Of a stretch of DNA of 64,000 nucleotides, positions 35,726 to 49,499 are shown in pieces. Each line of letters opens with the position of its first letter. Position 1 is the first letter of the stretch. A program made the position numbers and the translations under genes. The stretch lies in contig MABC01000054.1 of assembly GCA_002162925.1 (NCBI GenBank), positions 1 through 64,000 of the forward strand, written 5' to 3'. The notes under the pieces are model-generated. The model was not told where the DNA came from and made no database searches. It was given only the letters and a program-made list of their open reading frames with translations. The stretch comes from Thalassotalea sp. 42_200_T64 (lineage in GTDB: Bacteria; Pseudomonadota; Gammaproteobacteria; Enterobacterales; Alteromonadaceae).

Positions 35726-36670
35726 ATGAGCGACAGCAAGCAAGCAGATTTACCACCAGTGATATGTATTATGGGGCCAACCGCCTCAGGTAAAACGGAT
35801 CTTGCCTTTCAGTTAAGTGACCACTTGCCGTGTGACATCATTAGCGTCGACTCTGCTCTGGTATATAAAGGCTTTGATATTGGTAGCGCCAAGCCAACCA
35901 GTGAAGAGTTGGCCAAATATCCACATCGGCTGATAGATATTATTGATCCGAGTGAAAGTTATTCGGCCGCAGATTTTTGTCGTGATGCCAAAGCTGAAAT
36001 TGCGGAAATTCGCAGCCGCGGCCGCATTCCGCTATTGGTTGGTGGCACCATGATGTATTTCAAAAGTTTAATTGAGGGTATTTCACCATTACCCGCAGCC
36101 AATGCTGAAATTAGAGCCGCCATTGAAGCGGAAGCACAGGCGAATGGCTGGCAACATATGCATCAGCTATTGGCACAAGTTGACCCGGTAGCTGCAGAGC
36201 GAATTCACCGCAATGATCCACAGCGTCTTATTCGCGCTTTGGAAGTGTATCGCCTTACCAATAAGTCGATGACAGAGTTAACGAAAATTAAAGGTGAAAC
36301 CCTTGATGGCAAGGTTTTACAGTTTGCCATCAGCACCACAGAGCGTGCCGAATTGCATCAAAGAATTGAACTTAGATACAGTATTATGCTTGAACAAGGG
36401 TTTCAGGCAGAAGTTGAGCAATTGATGCAACGTGCAGATTTGCATGAAAATCTGCCGTCTATTCGCTGTGTCGGTTATCGCCAGATGTGGCAACATTTAA
36501 ATGGTGAGTTTGATTACGATGAAATGGTGTTTCGTGGCGTGTGTGCTACCAGACAACTGGCCAAGCGGCAATTAACCTGGCTGCGTGGTTGGCCAAATTT
36601 AACCTGGCTAACCACGAATGATGAAAATAACTTGCAGCAAGTGTTGCAACAGCTCGATTATGCCGGTTAA
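35726..36670 (+). CDS. miaA: tRNA dimethylallyltransferase
   Basis: MiaA adds the isopentenyl group to A37 of tRNAs reading U-starting codons. The 314-residue protein has the P-loop [15 protein letters not shown], the [19 protein letters not shown] substrate segment, [12 protein letters not shown], and [13 protein letters not shown], with the conserved [13 protein letters not shown] at the end. It sits between mutL and hfq, as in E. coli. Confidence 0.96.
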   Translation: MSDSKQADLPPVICIMGPTASGKTDLAFQLSDHLPCDIISVDSALVYKGFDIGSAKPTSEELAKYPHRLIDIIDPSESYSAADFCRDAKAEIAEIRSRGRIPLLVGGTMMYFKSLIEGISPLPAANAEIRAAIEAEAQANGWQHMHQLLAQVDPVAAERIHRNDPQRLIRALEVYRLTNKSMTELTKIKGETLDGKVLQFAISTTERAELHQRIELRYSIMLEQGFQAEVEQLMQRADLHENLPSIRCVGYRQMWQHLNGEFDYDEMVFRGVCATRQLAKRQLTWLRGWPNLTWLTTNDENNLQQVLQQLDYAG

Positions 36671-36734
36671 CGAAAGCTTTATTTAGGGTAAAGCCTTTGT
36701 TGAACAGTCATTTTGTCGGCTTTTGATATATCAA

Positions 36735-36763
36735 TTAGCAAAGTTCAAATCATAGTGTATAAT
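36735..36763 (+). promoter_or_regulatory. Probable hfq promoter
   Basis: A perfect -10 TATAAT (36758-36763) lies 17 bp after TTAGCA (36735-36740, 4 of 6 bases of the -35 consensus). It would give a leader of about 140 nt before hfq, which is long enough for autoregulation by Hfq binding. Confidence 0.55.
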
Positions 36764-36894
36764 TAAAATGCTCGTTGTGTAACTAGTTAAATTTCAACTG
36801 AATATTTACATGACAACAAGAACATGCACTTACTGAAAAAGTAAATTTAATTAGTTTAGCAGTATCCGATTTATCGGATTAACAATAACAATAA

Positions 36895-37149
<255 letters not shown>

Positions 37150-37181
37150 CACTTAAATGAAAATGAATTGGAGTTGCTCAT

Positions 37182-38468
37182 TTGTTTGATAGGCATCAAG
37201 CAGGTGAGCAAGCAGTACTTGTTCACATAGATTTCCCACAAGAAAAAGCCCGCGAAGACCTGCAAGAATTTGAAATGTTGGTATCTTCTGCCGGGATAAA
37301 TTCTTTAACAGTAATTACCGGTAAACGTGACACCCCACACCCTAAGTATTTTGTCGGTAGCGGCAAGGCTGAAGAGATACGTGAAGCGGTAAATCTGTTT
37401 GATGCGGATGTGATCTTGTTTAATCACGTATTATCACCGTCACAAGAAAAAAATCTTGAGGCCTTGTGCCAATGTCGAGTGGTTGACAGAACCACGTTAA
37501 TTTTAGATATTTTTGCGCAACGGGCCCGTACCCATGAGGGTAAGTTACAGGTTGAATTGGCGCAATTGCGTCATATGAGCACCCGCTTAATCCGCGGTTG
37601 GACCCATTTAGAACGGCAAAAAGGTGGTATCGGTTTACGTGGTCCGGGTGAAACACAGTTAGAAACCGACAGACGATTATTACGTGAACGTATGCATAAT
37701 ATTCGTGGCCGTTTGGCAAAGGTTGAAAAGCAGAGACATCAAGGTCGACGTGCCCGTGAACGTGCTGAAATCCCTACTGTCTCTATCGTCGGTTATACCA
37801 ATGCTGGTAAATCAACGTTATTCAATCGTATTACTGACTCGGATGTTTATGCTGCCGATCAATTGTTCGCTACCCTTGATCCAACGCTGCGTAAACTCCA
37901 TATAGAAGATGTAGGTAAAATTATTTTAGCCGACACCGTGGGTTTTATACGTCATTTACCACACGATTTAGTGGCGGCGTTTAAAGCAACACTCACGGAA
38001 ACTCGCGAAGCACATTTGCAACTGCATGTGGTCGACATTAGTGATGAACGTCGGGCAGATAATATTGCCCAGGTAGATGCGGTGCTGGAAGAGATCGAAG
38101 CGAACGAAATACCACAATTGCTGGTGTGCAATAAAATTGATAATTTGCATGACGTAGCACCGAGAATCGATCGGGATGAGCAGGGCAAACCTATCAGGGT
38201 CTGGCTATCGGCCAGAGCCAATATCGGTTTAGAGTTGTTAAGCGCGGCGTTAACCGAGTTGCTGGCGACCGAATTAATCCAGCATCGATTAAAGATACCG
38301 CCCAGCGCCGGTAAATTGCGCGGAACTTTATATCAATTAAATTGTATAAAAGAAGAGAGCTATGACGAGCAAGGCAATTGTTTATTGGATGTAACTTTAC
38401 CCTTGCGCGAGTGGAATAAATTGTTGAAAGTTGGTAAAACTGACCTAGAAGGCTTTATTCAACATTAA
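37182..38468 (+). CDS. hflX: Ribosome-associated GTPase HflX
   Basis: HflX splits stalled 70S ribosomes under stress. The 428-residue protein has the HflX N-terminal domain (LVSSAGINSLTVITGKRDTPHPKYFVGSGKAEEI), a Gly-rich linker (RQKGGIGLRGPGETQLETDRR), and GTPase motifs GYTNAGKST, DTVGFIRHLPH and NKID. The start is TTG at 37182 (FDRHQAGEQAV matches the family start) with GGAG 10 bp upstream. It lies 32 bp after hfq. Confidence 0.96.
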   Translation: MFDRHQAGEQAVLVHIDFPQEKAREDLQEFEMLVSSAGINSLTVITGKRDTPHPKYFVGSGKAEEIREAVNLFDADVILFNHVLSPSQEKNLEALCQCRVVDRTTLILDIFAQRARTHEGKLQVELAQLRHMSTRLIRGWTHLERQKGGIGLRGPGETQLETDRRLLRERMHNIRGRLAKVEKQRHQGRRARERAEIPTVSIVGYTNAGKSTLFNRITDSDVYAADQLFATLDPTLRKLHIEDVGKIILADTVGFIRHLPHDLVAAFKATLTETREAHLQLHVVDISDERRADNIAQVDAVLEEIEANEIPQLLVCNKIDNLHDVAPRIDRDEQGKPIRVWLSARANIGLELLSAALTELLATELIQHRLKIPPSAGKLRGTLYQLNCIKEESYDEQGNCLLDVTLPLREWNKLLKVGKTDLEGFIQH

Positions 38469-38535
38469 CCTATTGGTATTATTAACCAAACGTTATTAAT
38501 ACAGATTTTAATATTGCAACCTATCGGAGAGCAAA

Positions 38536-39693
38536 ATGGCTTGGAATGAACCGGGGAAAAACGATAATGATCCTTGGAAAAATAAAGGCGGTCGTGATCA
38601 AGGACCACCAGATTTAGATGAATTGTTAAAAGATCTTGGCAATAAATTTGGCGGAATTTTTGGCGGCAATAAACCAGGGAAATCTGGTGGCGGCAAAAGC
38701 TTCAGCAGCTTCGGTGTTGGCATTATTATTGCCATTGCTGTTGTCGTTTGGGCGGTAGGTGGTTTTTATACCATCAAAGAAGCCGAACGCGGCGTGGTAT
38801 TACAGTTTGGTGAGTTTAATGGTTTGGTCGAACCGGGTATTCATTGGCAGCCAACGTTTGTGCAAAAAGTGATCCCAGTTGATGTACAAACCACGCGCAA
38901 CTTACCTGCTAGTGGCTTTATGTTAACCGAAGATGAAAACGTTGTTCGAGTAGAAATGCAAGTTCAATACCGTATCGTTGATGCCCGTAATTACTTATTC
39001 AGTGTGACTAACGCCGATGGCAGTTTAGAGCATGCGTTCGATAGTGCCATACGTTATGTGGTTGGTCATTCAAAAATGGATGAAGTACTCACCTCTGGTC
39101 GTGAACAAGTACGTCAGTCGGTATGGGCTGAGCTTGAAAAAGTGATTAGCGCCTACAACATGGGTTTACTTATCTCCGATGTCAACTTTAAAGACGCGCG
39201 TCCACCTGAACAGGTGAAAGATGCCTTTGATGATGCCATCGCCGCGAAAGAAGATGAAGAGCGTTTTGTACTCGAAGCAGAAGCTTATGCCTTATCGGTA
39301 GAGCCGGAAGCTCGTGGTCGTGCTAAGCGCTTTGAACAAGATGCCATTGCTTATAAACAGCAAGTTGTACTTGCCGCCGAAGGTGACGTGGCGAAGTTTG
39401 AAAAACTATTACCCGAATATCATGCGGCACCAGAGGTGACTCGTCAGCGCTTGTATTTAGACACAATGGAAAAAGTCTATTCAAACACCTCGAAAGTGAT
39501 GGTGGATGTCGATGGTGGTAATAACATGATGTATTTACCATTAGATAAAATTATGCAGCAACAACCGCAAAGAAATTATTTGAATGCAACGCAGTTAAGC
39601 CCTTTGCAACAAAACCCGTTACAAAGAAGCAAAAATTCGACGGTAAATTCGTCATCAAACCGTAGTGATCGTTTCAGCAAGGGGGGTAATTAA
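38536..39693 (+). CDS. hflK: FtsH protease modulator HflK
   Basis: HflK and HflC form a membrane complex of the SPFH family that surrounds and regulates FtsH. The 385-residue protein has a Gly/Pro/Asn-rich cytosolic N-terminus, one transmembrane helix (VGIIIAIAVVVWAVGGFYTI, about 60-80), and the SPFH domain starting KEAERGVVLQFGEF. The C-terminus is Gln/Asn/Ser-rich. It is separated from hflC by 2 bp. Confidence 0.95.
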   Translation: MAWNEPGKNDNDPWKNKGGRDQGPPDLDELLKDLGNKFGGIFGGNKPGKSGGGKSFSSFGVGIIIAIAVVVWAVGGFYTIKEAERGVVLQFGEFNGLVEPGIHWQPTFVQKVIPVDVQTTRNLPASGFMLTEDENVVRVEMQVQYRIVDARNYLFSVTNADGSLEHAFDSAIRYVVGHSKMDEVLTSGREQVRQSVWAELEKVISAYNMGLLISDVNFKDARPPEQVKDAFDDAIAAKEDEERFVLEAEAYALSVEPEARGRAKRFEQDAIAYKQQVVLAAEGDVAKFEKLLPEYHAAPEVTRQRLYLDTMEKVYSNTSKVMVDVDGGNNMMYLPLDKIMQQQPQRNYLNATQLSPLQQNPLQRSKNSTVNSSSNRSDRFSKGGN

Positions 39694-39695
39694 TC

Positions 39696-40580
39696 ATGAA
39701 AAACTTCGCAATTATCATCTTGGTCATACTGGGACTATTAACGGTATCATCGGTGTTCGTCATTAATGAAGGTGAACGCGGTATTGTGTTTCAGTTTTCA
39801 AAAATTAAACGTGACAGCGATGGAGAAATGCGGGTTTATGCGCCTGGTTTGCATTTTAAAATCCCATTGATAGAACGTGTCAATAAAATTGATGCTCGTA
39901 TTCAAACTCTTGATGGTGTGCCTGATCGTTTCGTAACGGCAGAGAAAAAAGACGTATTGGTTGATTCTTACGTGAAATGGAAAATCATTGATTTCTCAAC
40001 CTTCTATGTACGTACTGCTGGCGGTAACATCGACAATGCGCGCGCACTACTGAAACAAAAAGTGAATAATGGTTTACGTACCGAATTTGGTTCTCGTACC
40101 ATTAAGCAAATTGTTTCTGGCGATCGTGACTCATTGATGGAAGAAGCAATGCTGAGTGCTGAATCGAGTAAAGTCGATTTAGGCATCGAAGTCGTTGATG
40201 TTCGGGTGAAGCGTATTAACTTACCGGAAGAAGTCAGTAACTCAATTTATGAACGGATGCGTGCCGAGCGTAAAGCAGTAGCACAGGAACATCGTTCACA
40301 AGGTCGTGAAAAAGCCGAAGTGATCCATGCAACTGTGGATGCTAAAGTGACGGTAATGCTGGCGACTGCGAATAAAGAAGCCTTTACCCTACGTGGTGAA
40401 GGTGATGCTTTAGCCGCGAAAGTTTATTCAAATGCCTATACCAAAGACGCTGAATTCTTTTACTTTGTTCGTAGCTTGCAAGCTTATGAAAACAGCTTTA
40501 ACTCGAAGAGCGATATCTTAGTAGTGAAGCCAGATAGTGATTTCTTCAATTATCTGAAAGCACCATCAGTGACTAAGTAA
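39696..40580 (+). CDS. hflC: FtsH protease modulator HflC
   Basis: HflC is the partner of HflK. The 294-residue protein has an N-terminal membrane anchor (FAIIILVILGLLTVSSVFVI) and the SPFH domain (INEGERGIVFQFSKI, QGREKAEVIHATVDAK). The end of the gene overlaps an ACTAAGTAAT/ATTACTTAGT inverted repeat. A terminator and a mosaic repeat follow, ending the operon. Confidence 0.95.
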   Translation: MKNFAIIILVILGLLTVSSVFVINEGERGIVFQFSKIKRDSDGEMRVYAPGLHFKIPLIERVNKIDARIQTLDGVPDRFVTAEKKDVLVDSYVKWKIIDFSTFYVRTAGGNIDNARALLKQKVNNGLRTEFGSRTIKQIVSGDRDSLMEEAMLSAESSKVDLGIEVVDVRVKRINLPEEVSNSIYERMRAERKAVAQEHRSQGREKAEVIHATVDAKVTVMLATANKEAFTLRGEGDALAAKVYSNAYTKDAEFFYFVRSLQAYENSFNSKSDILVVKPDSDFFNYLKAPSVTK

Positions 40581-40597
40581 TAAATTACTTAGTATTT

Positions 40598-40626
40598 AAA
40601 AAAACCTCCTGCTGGAGGTTTTTTTG
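40598..40626 (+). terminator. Rho-independent terminator after hflC
   Basis: The stem AACCTCC/GGAGGTT with a TGCT loop is followed by T7, and preceded by an A-run that allows bidirectional function. Confidence 0.85.
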
Positions 40627-40627
40627 T

Positions 40628-40791
40628 TTCAGGGATGAATTAACTTAGATTTAGTAACTGGTTGGCGGGGTTTTAACCTCGCGTACTTTGGTGAATTCAC
40701 CTATGGTGTAACAATACGAATTCTGCCCGAAGCTATTAATGTTTTCTACTTATACCCGGCAGACAGGATGCCTTTTGAGGGTAATTTGGGG
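40628..40791 (+). repeat. Dispersed mosaic intergenic repeat, copy 2
   Basis: The order of modules is TTCAGGGATGAATTAACTTAG, then GGTTGGCGGGGTTTTAACCTCGCGTACTTTG, then GTGTAACAATACGAA..CTGCCCGAAGC, then CCGGCAGACAGGATGCCTTTTGAGGGTA. The last three modules recur in the same order at 42527-42659. It fills most of the gap between hflC and the DUF2065 gene. It has no ORF. Confidence 0.7.
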
Positions 40792-40817
40792 ATGATAAAT
40801 AAAAGAGGATTGAGTTG

Positions 40818-41006
40818 ATGTCGCTAGAAACAATGCTGTCAGCATTTGCCCTGATGCTGATCATGGAGGGCGTAGGGCCACTATTATTCCCTAATAAATG
40901 GCAAAATTTCATGCTGAAACTGGCCAAAGAAAAGCCAAATACGATCCGACAAATTGGTGGGGCTATATTTATTTTTGGCTTCATCTTATTGTTTTTTATC
41001 AACTAA
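40818..41006 (+). CDS. DUF2065 family small membrane protein
   Basis: The 62-residue protein has two hydrophobic segments (AFALMLIMEGVGPLLF and IGGAIFIFGFILLFFI) separated by the family-typical PNKWQNFMLKLA segment. E. coli YjeT, next to hflC and purA, is the same family, and the position here is conserved. The track starts at TTG 40815; ATG 40818 is preferred. The function is unknown. Confidence 0.85.
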   Translation: MSLETMLSAFALMLIMEGVGPLLFPNKWQNFMLKLAKEKPNTIRQIGGAIFIFGFILLFFIN

Positions 41007-41122
41007 ATAACACGATTATGATGATTCAGTTTCTCGGCTAATAGTTCGGTAACAATTAAACTTCAAAAAAATTGATAAAATAGGTGATCTAGCCAAATGG
41101 GTCTGGTAAAATCCCCGCCTAA

Positions 41123-42448
<1,326 letters not shown>

Positions 42449-42470
42449 AGTTCTTGCGAACTTTATTAAT

Positions 42471-42498
42471 AAAGCCGAGCCCTGCTCGGCTTTTTTTG
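42471..42498 (+). terminator. Rho-independent terminator of purA
   Basis: AAAGCCGAG/CTCGGCTTT forms a perfect stem with a CCCTG loop and T7. A smaller hairpin (AAAGTTC/GAACTTT) overlaps the stop codon just before it. Confidence 0.88.
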
Positions 42499-42526
42499 TT
42501 TTAAGCAACGAGCTACTGGCATATTA

Positions 42527-42659
42527 ACTGGTTGGCGGGGTTTTAACCTCGCGTACTTTGATGAATTCAGCTATCGTGTAACAATACGAATGCTGCCCGT
42601 AGCCCGTAGCCAGAAGCAATTAATATCCCCGACAGGCAGGACGCCTTTAGAGGGTATTC
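42527..42659 (+). repeat. Dispersed mosaic intergenic repeat, copy 3
   Basis: GGTTGGCGGGGTTTTAACCTCGCGTACTTTG and the following modules (GTGTAACAATACGAATGCTGCCCG, GACAGGCAGGACGCCTTTAGAGGGTA) repeat those at 40661-40791 with few differences. The rest of the 388-bp gap (42660-42836) holds an AAATTGGTAT half-palindrome near 42794 and presumably the malic enzyme promoter. Confidence 0.7.
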
Positions 42660-42836
42660 GTACATCAATATAAAGTATTTTATCAAGCTATAACCTACTA
42701 TTATGATACTGACTGTAAATGATATGAGTTATTACCAATTATGTTAAAAATTGTGTAACTTCGAAGAAAGTTTTCAGGTAATATCTCAAATCCAAATTGG
42801 TATTGACTCATCACTCTATAAGTAAAGGTATCTGCT

Positions 42837-44084
42837 ATGACCGACTTCCGCCAGCAAGCACTTGATTATCATGAATATCCAACACCAGGCAAAATTGCCC
42901 TGGCGATCACCACGCCAGCAGAAACGGCTTATGACCTGGCTCTTGCTTATAGCCCTGGGGTGGCTGAGCCGGTACGAGCAATTGCCGAAAACCCTGATGA
43001 TGTATATCGCTATACCAGCAAAGGCAATACCGTTGCGGTAATTACCAATGGCAGCGCAATTCTTGGGTTAGGTAATCTAGGCCCGTTAGCATCTAAGCCG
43101 GTGATGGAAGGCAAATCGTTATTGTTTAAACGCTTTGCCAATATTGATTCATTCGATATTGAAGTAAAGCACAAGACAGTAGAAGATTTTGTTAATACAG
43201 TCGCGAATATTGCCGATAGTTTTGGTGGCATTAATCTTGAAGATATCAAAGCGCCAGAGTGTTTTGCTATTGAAAAAGCATTAATCGAACGTTGTAAAAT
43301 TCCTGTGTTTCATGATGACCAACACGGTACCGCCATCGTTACAGCTGCCGGCATGCTAAATGCGCTAGATGTACAAGGTAAAGTATTAAAGCAGGCTAAA
43401 ATTGTCTGTATGGGGGCAGGAGCCGCTGCTATTGCCTGCATGGAGTTATTAATCAGTTGTGGTGCGCAACGTGAAAATATCTATATGCTTGATCGTAAGG
43501 GTATTATTCATACTCGTCGTGATGATTTAAATGAATACAAAAAGCGGTTTGCTAACAATACCGATAAACGTACGTTAGAAGATGCGATTGATGGTGCCGA
43601 TGTGTTTGTAGGGGTATCGGGTCCGGATGTATTTTCACCTGCGCAGTTAAAACTTATGGCAGAAAATCCTATCGTGTTTGCTTGTTCGAATCCAGATCCT
43701 GAAATAAAACCGGAACTGGCGCATGCGACTCGTGATGATTTGATCATGGCCACTGGCCGTTCAGATTACCCTAATCAGGTGAACAACGTATTGTGTTTCC
43801 CATTTATCTTCCGCGGTGCGTTAGACGTTAGAGCAAGGTTGATTAATGCCGAAATGAAAGTTGCCGCCGTAAATGCCATCCGCTCCATTGCTAAAGAACC
43901 GGTACCAGCAGAAGTATTGAAAGCCAGTGGTGCTACCCGCTTAGAATTTGGTGCCGATTACATTATTCCAAAACCCATGGATCCAAGACTATTGAAAAAT
44001 GTCGCTTATGCCGTAGCGAAAGCTGCAGTAGATAGTGGTGTTGCTACCATTGACATGCCTGAAAATTATATGGGCAAAAGTTAA
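42837..44084 (+). CDS. NAD(P)-dependent malic enzyme, short form
   Basis: Malic enzyme decarboxylates malate to pyruvate and supplies NAD(P)H. The 415-residue protein has the malic-enzyme signatures LALAYSPGVAEPVRAI, NTVAVITNGSAILGLGN, INLEDIKAPECF, PVFHDDQHGTAIV, and the nucleotide-binding IVCMGAGAAAIACMELL. It lacks the phosphotransacetylase-like C-terminal half of E. coli MaeB. Cofactor preference cannot be read with confidence. It is a single gene with its own terminator. Confidence 0.9.
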   Translation: MTDFRQQALDYHEYPTPGKIALAITTPAETAYDLALAYSPGVAEPVRAIAENPDDVYRYTSKGNTVAVITNGSAILGLGNLGPLASKPVMEGKSLLFKRFANIDSFDIEVKHKTVEDFVNTVANIADSFGGINLEDIKAPECFAIEKALIERCKIPVFHDDQHGTAIVTAAGMLNALDVQGKVLKQAKIVCMGAGAAAIACMELLISCGAQRENIYMLDRKGIIHTRRDDLNEYKKRFANNTDKRTLEDAIDGADVFVGVSGPDVFSPAQLKLMAENPIVFACSNPDPEIKPELAHATRDDLIMATGRSDYPNQVNNVLCFPFIFRGALDVRARLINAEMKVAAVNAIRSIAKEPVPAEVLKASGATRLEFGADYIIPKPMDPRLLKNVAYAVAKAAVDSGVATIDMPENYMGKS

Positions 44085-44098
44085 AATAAATTTTAACT

Positions 44099-44140
44099 TA
44101 AAAAAAGCCGCAGTCTGCTTATACAGACTGCGGCTTTTTA
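44099..44140 (+). terminator. Rho-independent terminator of the malic enzyme gene
   Basis: AAAAAGCCGCAGTCTG/CAGACTGCGGCTTTTT is a near-perfect 15-bp stem with a CTTATA loop and T5. It could also serve the convergent metJ gene. Confidence 0.88.
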
Positions 44141-44141
44141 A

Positions 44142-44260
44142 TTCAAGGACGAATTAACTTAGAATTGCCATGGAGGGCTTAAATTCTGTTTGTACTTTGA
44201 TGAATTAACCTCGCGTACAACAATACCAATGCTGCCCGAAGCTCGTCGCCAGAAGCTATT
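44142..44260 (+). repeat. Dispersed mosaic intergenic repeat, copy 4, ending at the metJ stop codon
   Basis: TTCAAGGACGAATTAACTTAG, AATTGCCATGGAG and then TGTACTTTGATGAATTAACCTCGCGTAC..CAATGCTGCCCGAAGC belong to the same family as 40628 and 42527, with the middle module shortened. The final AGCTATTA module overlaps the metJ stop codon, so the repeat reaches into the gene end. Confidence 0.65.
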
Positions 44261-44585
44261 AGTCTTGTTCTTCAAACTCGGAAAAATCGTTGACGCCTTG
44301 CGCCTCCAGGATTTTACGAACACTTTCTGGTAGCACGTTTTCATTATCTTTTGCTAAATCACCGTCACCGGGTAAAGGTTGACCAGTAAAAGCATGTAAA
44401 AATGCTTCACACAATAATTCACTATTTGTCGCATGACGCAAGTTCTGTACTTGTCGCCTGGTTCTTTCGTCAGTTAACACCTTTAATACACGTAATGGGA
44501 TTGAAACCGTAATTTTCTTTACTTGCTCACTCTTTTTACCATGCTGTGCATATGGGTTGATGTATTCCCCGTTCCATTTAGCCAT
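44259..44585 (-). CDS. metJ: Methionine repressor MetJ
   Basis: MetJ is the ribbon-helix-helix repressor of methionine genes, with S-adenosylmethionine as co-repressor. The 108-residue protein has the typical [56 protein letters not shown], that is, the DNA-binding strand and dimer helix. It is divergent from metB, with Met boxes in the 288-bp gap, so it probably also represses itself. Confidence 0.97.
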   Translation of the reverse strand: MAKWNGEYINPYAQHGKKSEQVKKITVSIPLRVLKVLTDERTRRQVQNLRHATNSELLCEAFLHAFTGQPLPGDGDLAKDNENVLPESVRKILEAQGVNDFSEFEEQD

Positions 44586-44757
44586 GGATATTCCCCAAAT
44601 CTAATTATTATCACTACACTGTTACATAATCGCACTTTTTTGCTAAAGCTGTTTTATCCCAAGTCGATTAATTAATTAATCAAATTGGTATGAGAAATTA
44701 TGCAATTTAGTCACTCTCACGACGTAAGTAAATTGTACTGGTTCTCATCATCTAGTC

Positions 44758-44788
44758 AACATCTAAAAGCAAAGATGTTTAGATGGCT
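44758..44788. promoter_or_regulatory. MetJ operator, distal site (degenerate Met boxes)
   Basis: Eight-base units AACATCTA (44758-44765), AGATGTTT (44773-44780) and AGATGGCT (44781-44788) resemble the Met box AGACGTCT. The last two are contiguous, as MetJ dimers require. They lie on the metJ side of the metB promoter. Confidence 0.6.
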
Positions 44789-44796
44789 AAAATTTC

Positions 44797-44825
44797 TTGA
44801 CCTGAGCGGTAAAACCGTTTAGATT
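44797..44825 (+). promoter_or_regulatory. Probable metB promoter
   Basis: TTGACC (44797-44802) and TAGATT (44820-44825) are spaced 17 bp apart. The expected start falls in the perfect Met box that follows, so MetJ binding would block transcription. Confidence 0.5.
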
Positions 44826-44828
44826 TAT

Positions 44829-44844
44829 AGACGTCTAAACATCC
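44829..44844. promoter_or_regulatory. MetJ operator, proximal site (perfect Met box)
   Basis: AGACGTCT (44829-44836) is an exact consensus Met box, followed in register by AAACATCC. It lies 30 bp upstream of the metB ATG, at the predicted transcription start. Confidence 0.8.
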
Positions 44845-44873
44845 AAGTTGTATTTTCGATAAAAGAGTCCACT

Positions 44874-46039
44874 ATGAAGCAAGATAAATTAACGACTATT
44901 GCGGTAAGAGCCGGCATAAATAGTGATGAACATCATGGTGCAGTAGTGCCAGCGCTGCATTTATCCAGCACCTATAGTTTAAAAGGCTTTAACGAAAAAC
45001 GTCAGTTTGATTACTCGCGCACCGGCAACCCAACTCGCGCCACTCTTGCGCAAGTTATTAGTGACCTGGAAAATGGCAGTACCGGTATCATCACCAGTAC
45101 AGGCATGTCAGCCATTCATCTTATTTGCCAGTTATTATCCACCACCGATACGCTCTTAATCCCTCATGACTGCTATGGTGGCAGTTACCGTTTATTTACT
45201 TATTTAGCCGAACGCGGTTTATTTAAATTATTGGTGGTCGATCAAAATGATGAGCAACAACTGCAACAAGCGTTAGCACAAAAACCAAAACTGGTGTTGT
45301 TAGAATCGCCAAGCAATCCTTTATTGCGTGTTGTCGACATCAAAGCCATCTGTGCGCAAGCCAAAGCGGTAGGCGCTTTAGTTGCGGTAGACAATACCTT
45401 TCTATCACCACTATTGCAGCGACCCTTGGATTTAGGTGCAGACATCGTCATTCATTCGACCACTAAATTTATTAACGGTCATTCTGATGTCGTTGGCGGC
45501 GCCGTCGTCACCAAAGATGCCGAACTCGGCGAAAAACTGGCCTGGTGGGCCAACTGTATCGGCATTACTGGCGCAGCATTTGACAGTTTCATGGTATTGC
45601 GCGGCATTAAAACTTTGCCTATCCGGTTAAAACAGCATCAGCAAAATACTGAGCAGTTGCTGGCGTTCTTGCAAAACCACCCAGCCATTGAAAAACTTTA
45701 TTACCCGGGCTTAACCGATCATCCAGGCCACGATATTGCCAAAGCACAACAACAAGGCTTTGGCAGCATGTTTTCTTTTGAAATAAAAGGCGGCGAAGCA
45801 CAAGTACGAACATTGTTTGCCAACGTTAAAATATTTACTCTGGCGCAATCTTTAGGTGGTGTTGAAAGCTTGATCTCTCACCCGTCAACCATGACCCATG
45901 CGGGAATGAAGCTTGAAGCACAAATCGCCGCCGGTATTGGCCAAAATTTGATCCGCGTATCGGTAGGCATTGAAGATATCAGCGATATTATCAATGATTT
46001 AGATAACGCCCTGAATGCATCATTAGAGGTGGCATACTA

Positions 46040-46040
<1 letters not shown>
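44874..46040 (+). CDS. metB: Cystathionine gamma-synthase
   Basis: MetB is a PLP enzyme that joins cysteine to an activated homoserine in methionine synthesis. The 388-residue protein has the Cys/Met-metabolism signatures YSRTGNPTRATLAQVISDLE, the PLP lysine in HSTTKFINGHSDVVGGAVV, and SLGGVESLISHPSTMTH. It heads metB-metL-metF. The stop codon overlaps the metL start (TAATG). Confidence 0.95.
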
Positions 46041-49398
<3,358 letters not shown>

Positions 49399-49421
49399 TC
49401 GTTAGAGACGAGAGACGAAAT

Positions 49422-49446
49422 AAAGGAGAACGGTTGTTCTCCTTTT
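49422..49446 (+). terminator. Rho-independent terminator of the met operon
   Basis: AAAGGAGAAC/GTTCTCCTTT has a GGTT loop and T5. It lies 24 bp past metF. Confidence 0.85.
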
Positions 49447-49450
49447 TATT

Positions 49451-49499
49451 ATTGTTTTTAAACCGATAAAAGCTCAGCTTTAATCGGTTTAAAAACAAT
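49451..49499. terminator. Long palindrome overlapping the argE stop codon
   Basis: ATTGTTTTTAAACCGAT and its complement enclose an AAAGCT/AGCTTT core, so almost all 49 bp can pair with one mismatch. It overlaps the last codons of argE (NYCF and stop). It probably acts as a bidirectional terminator between convergent metF and argE. Confidence 0.65.
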
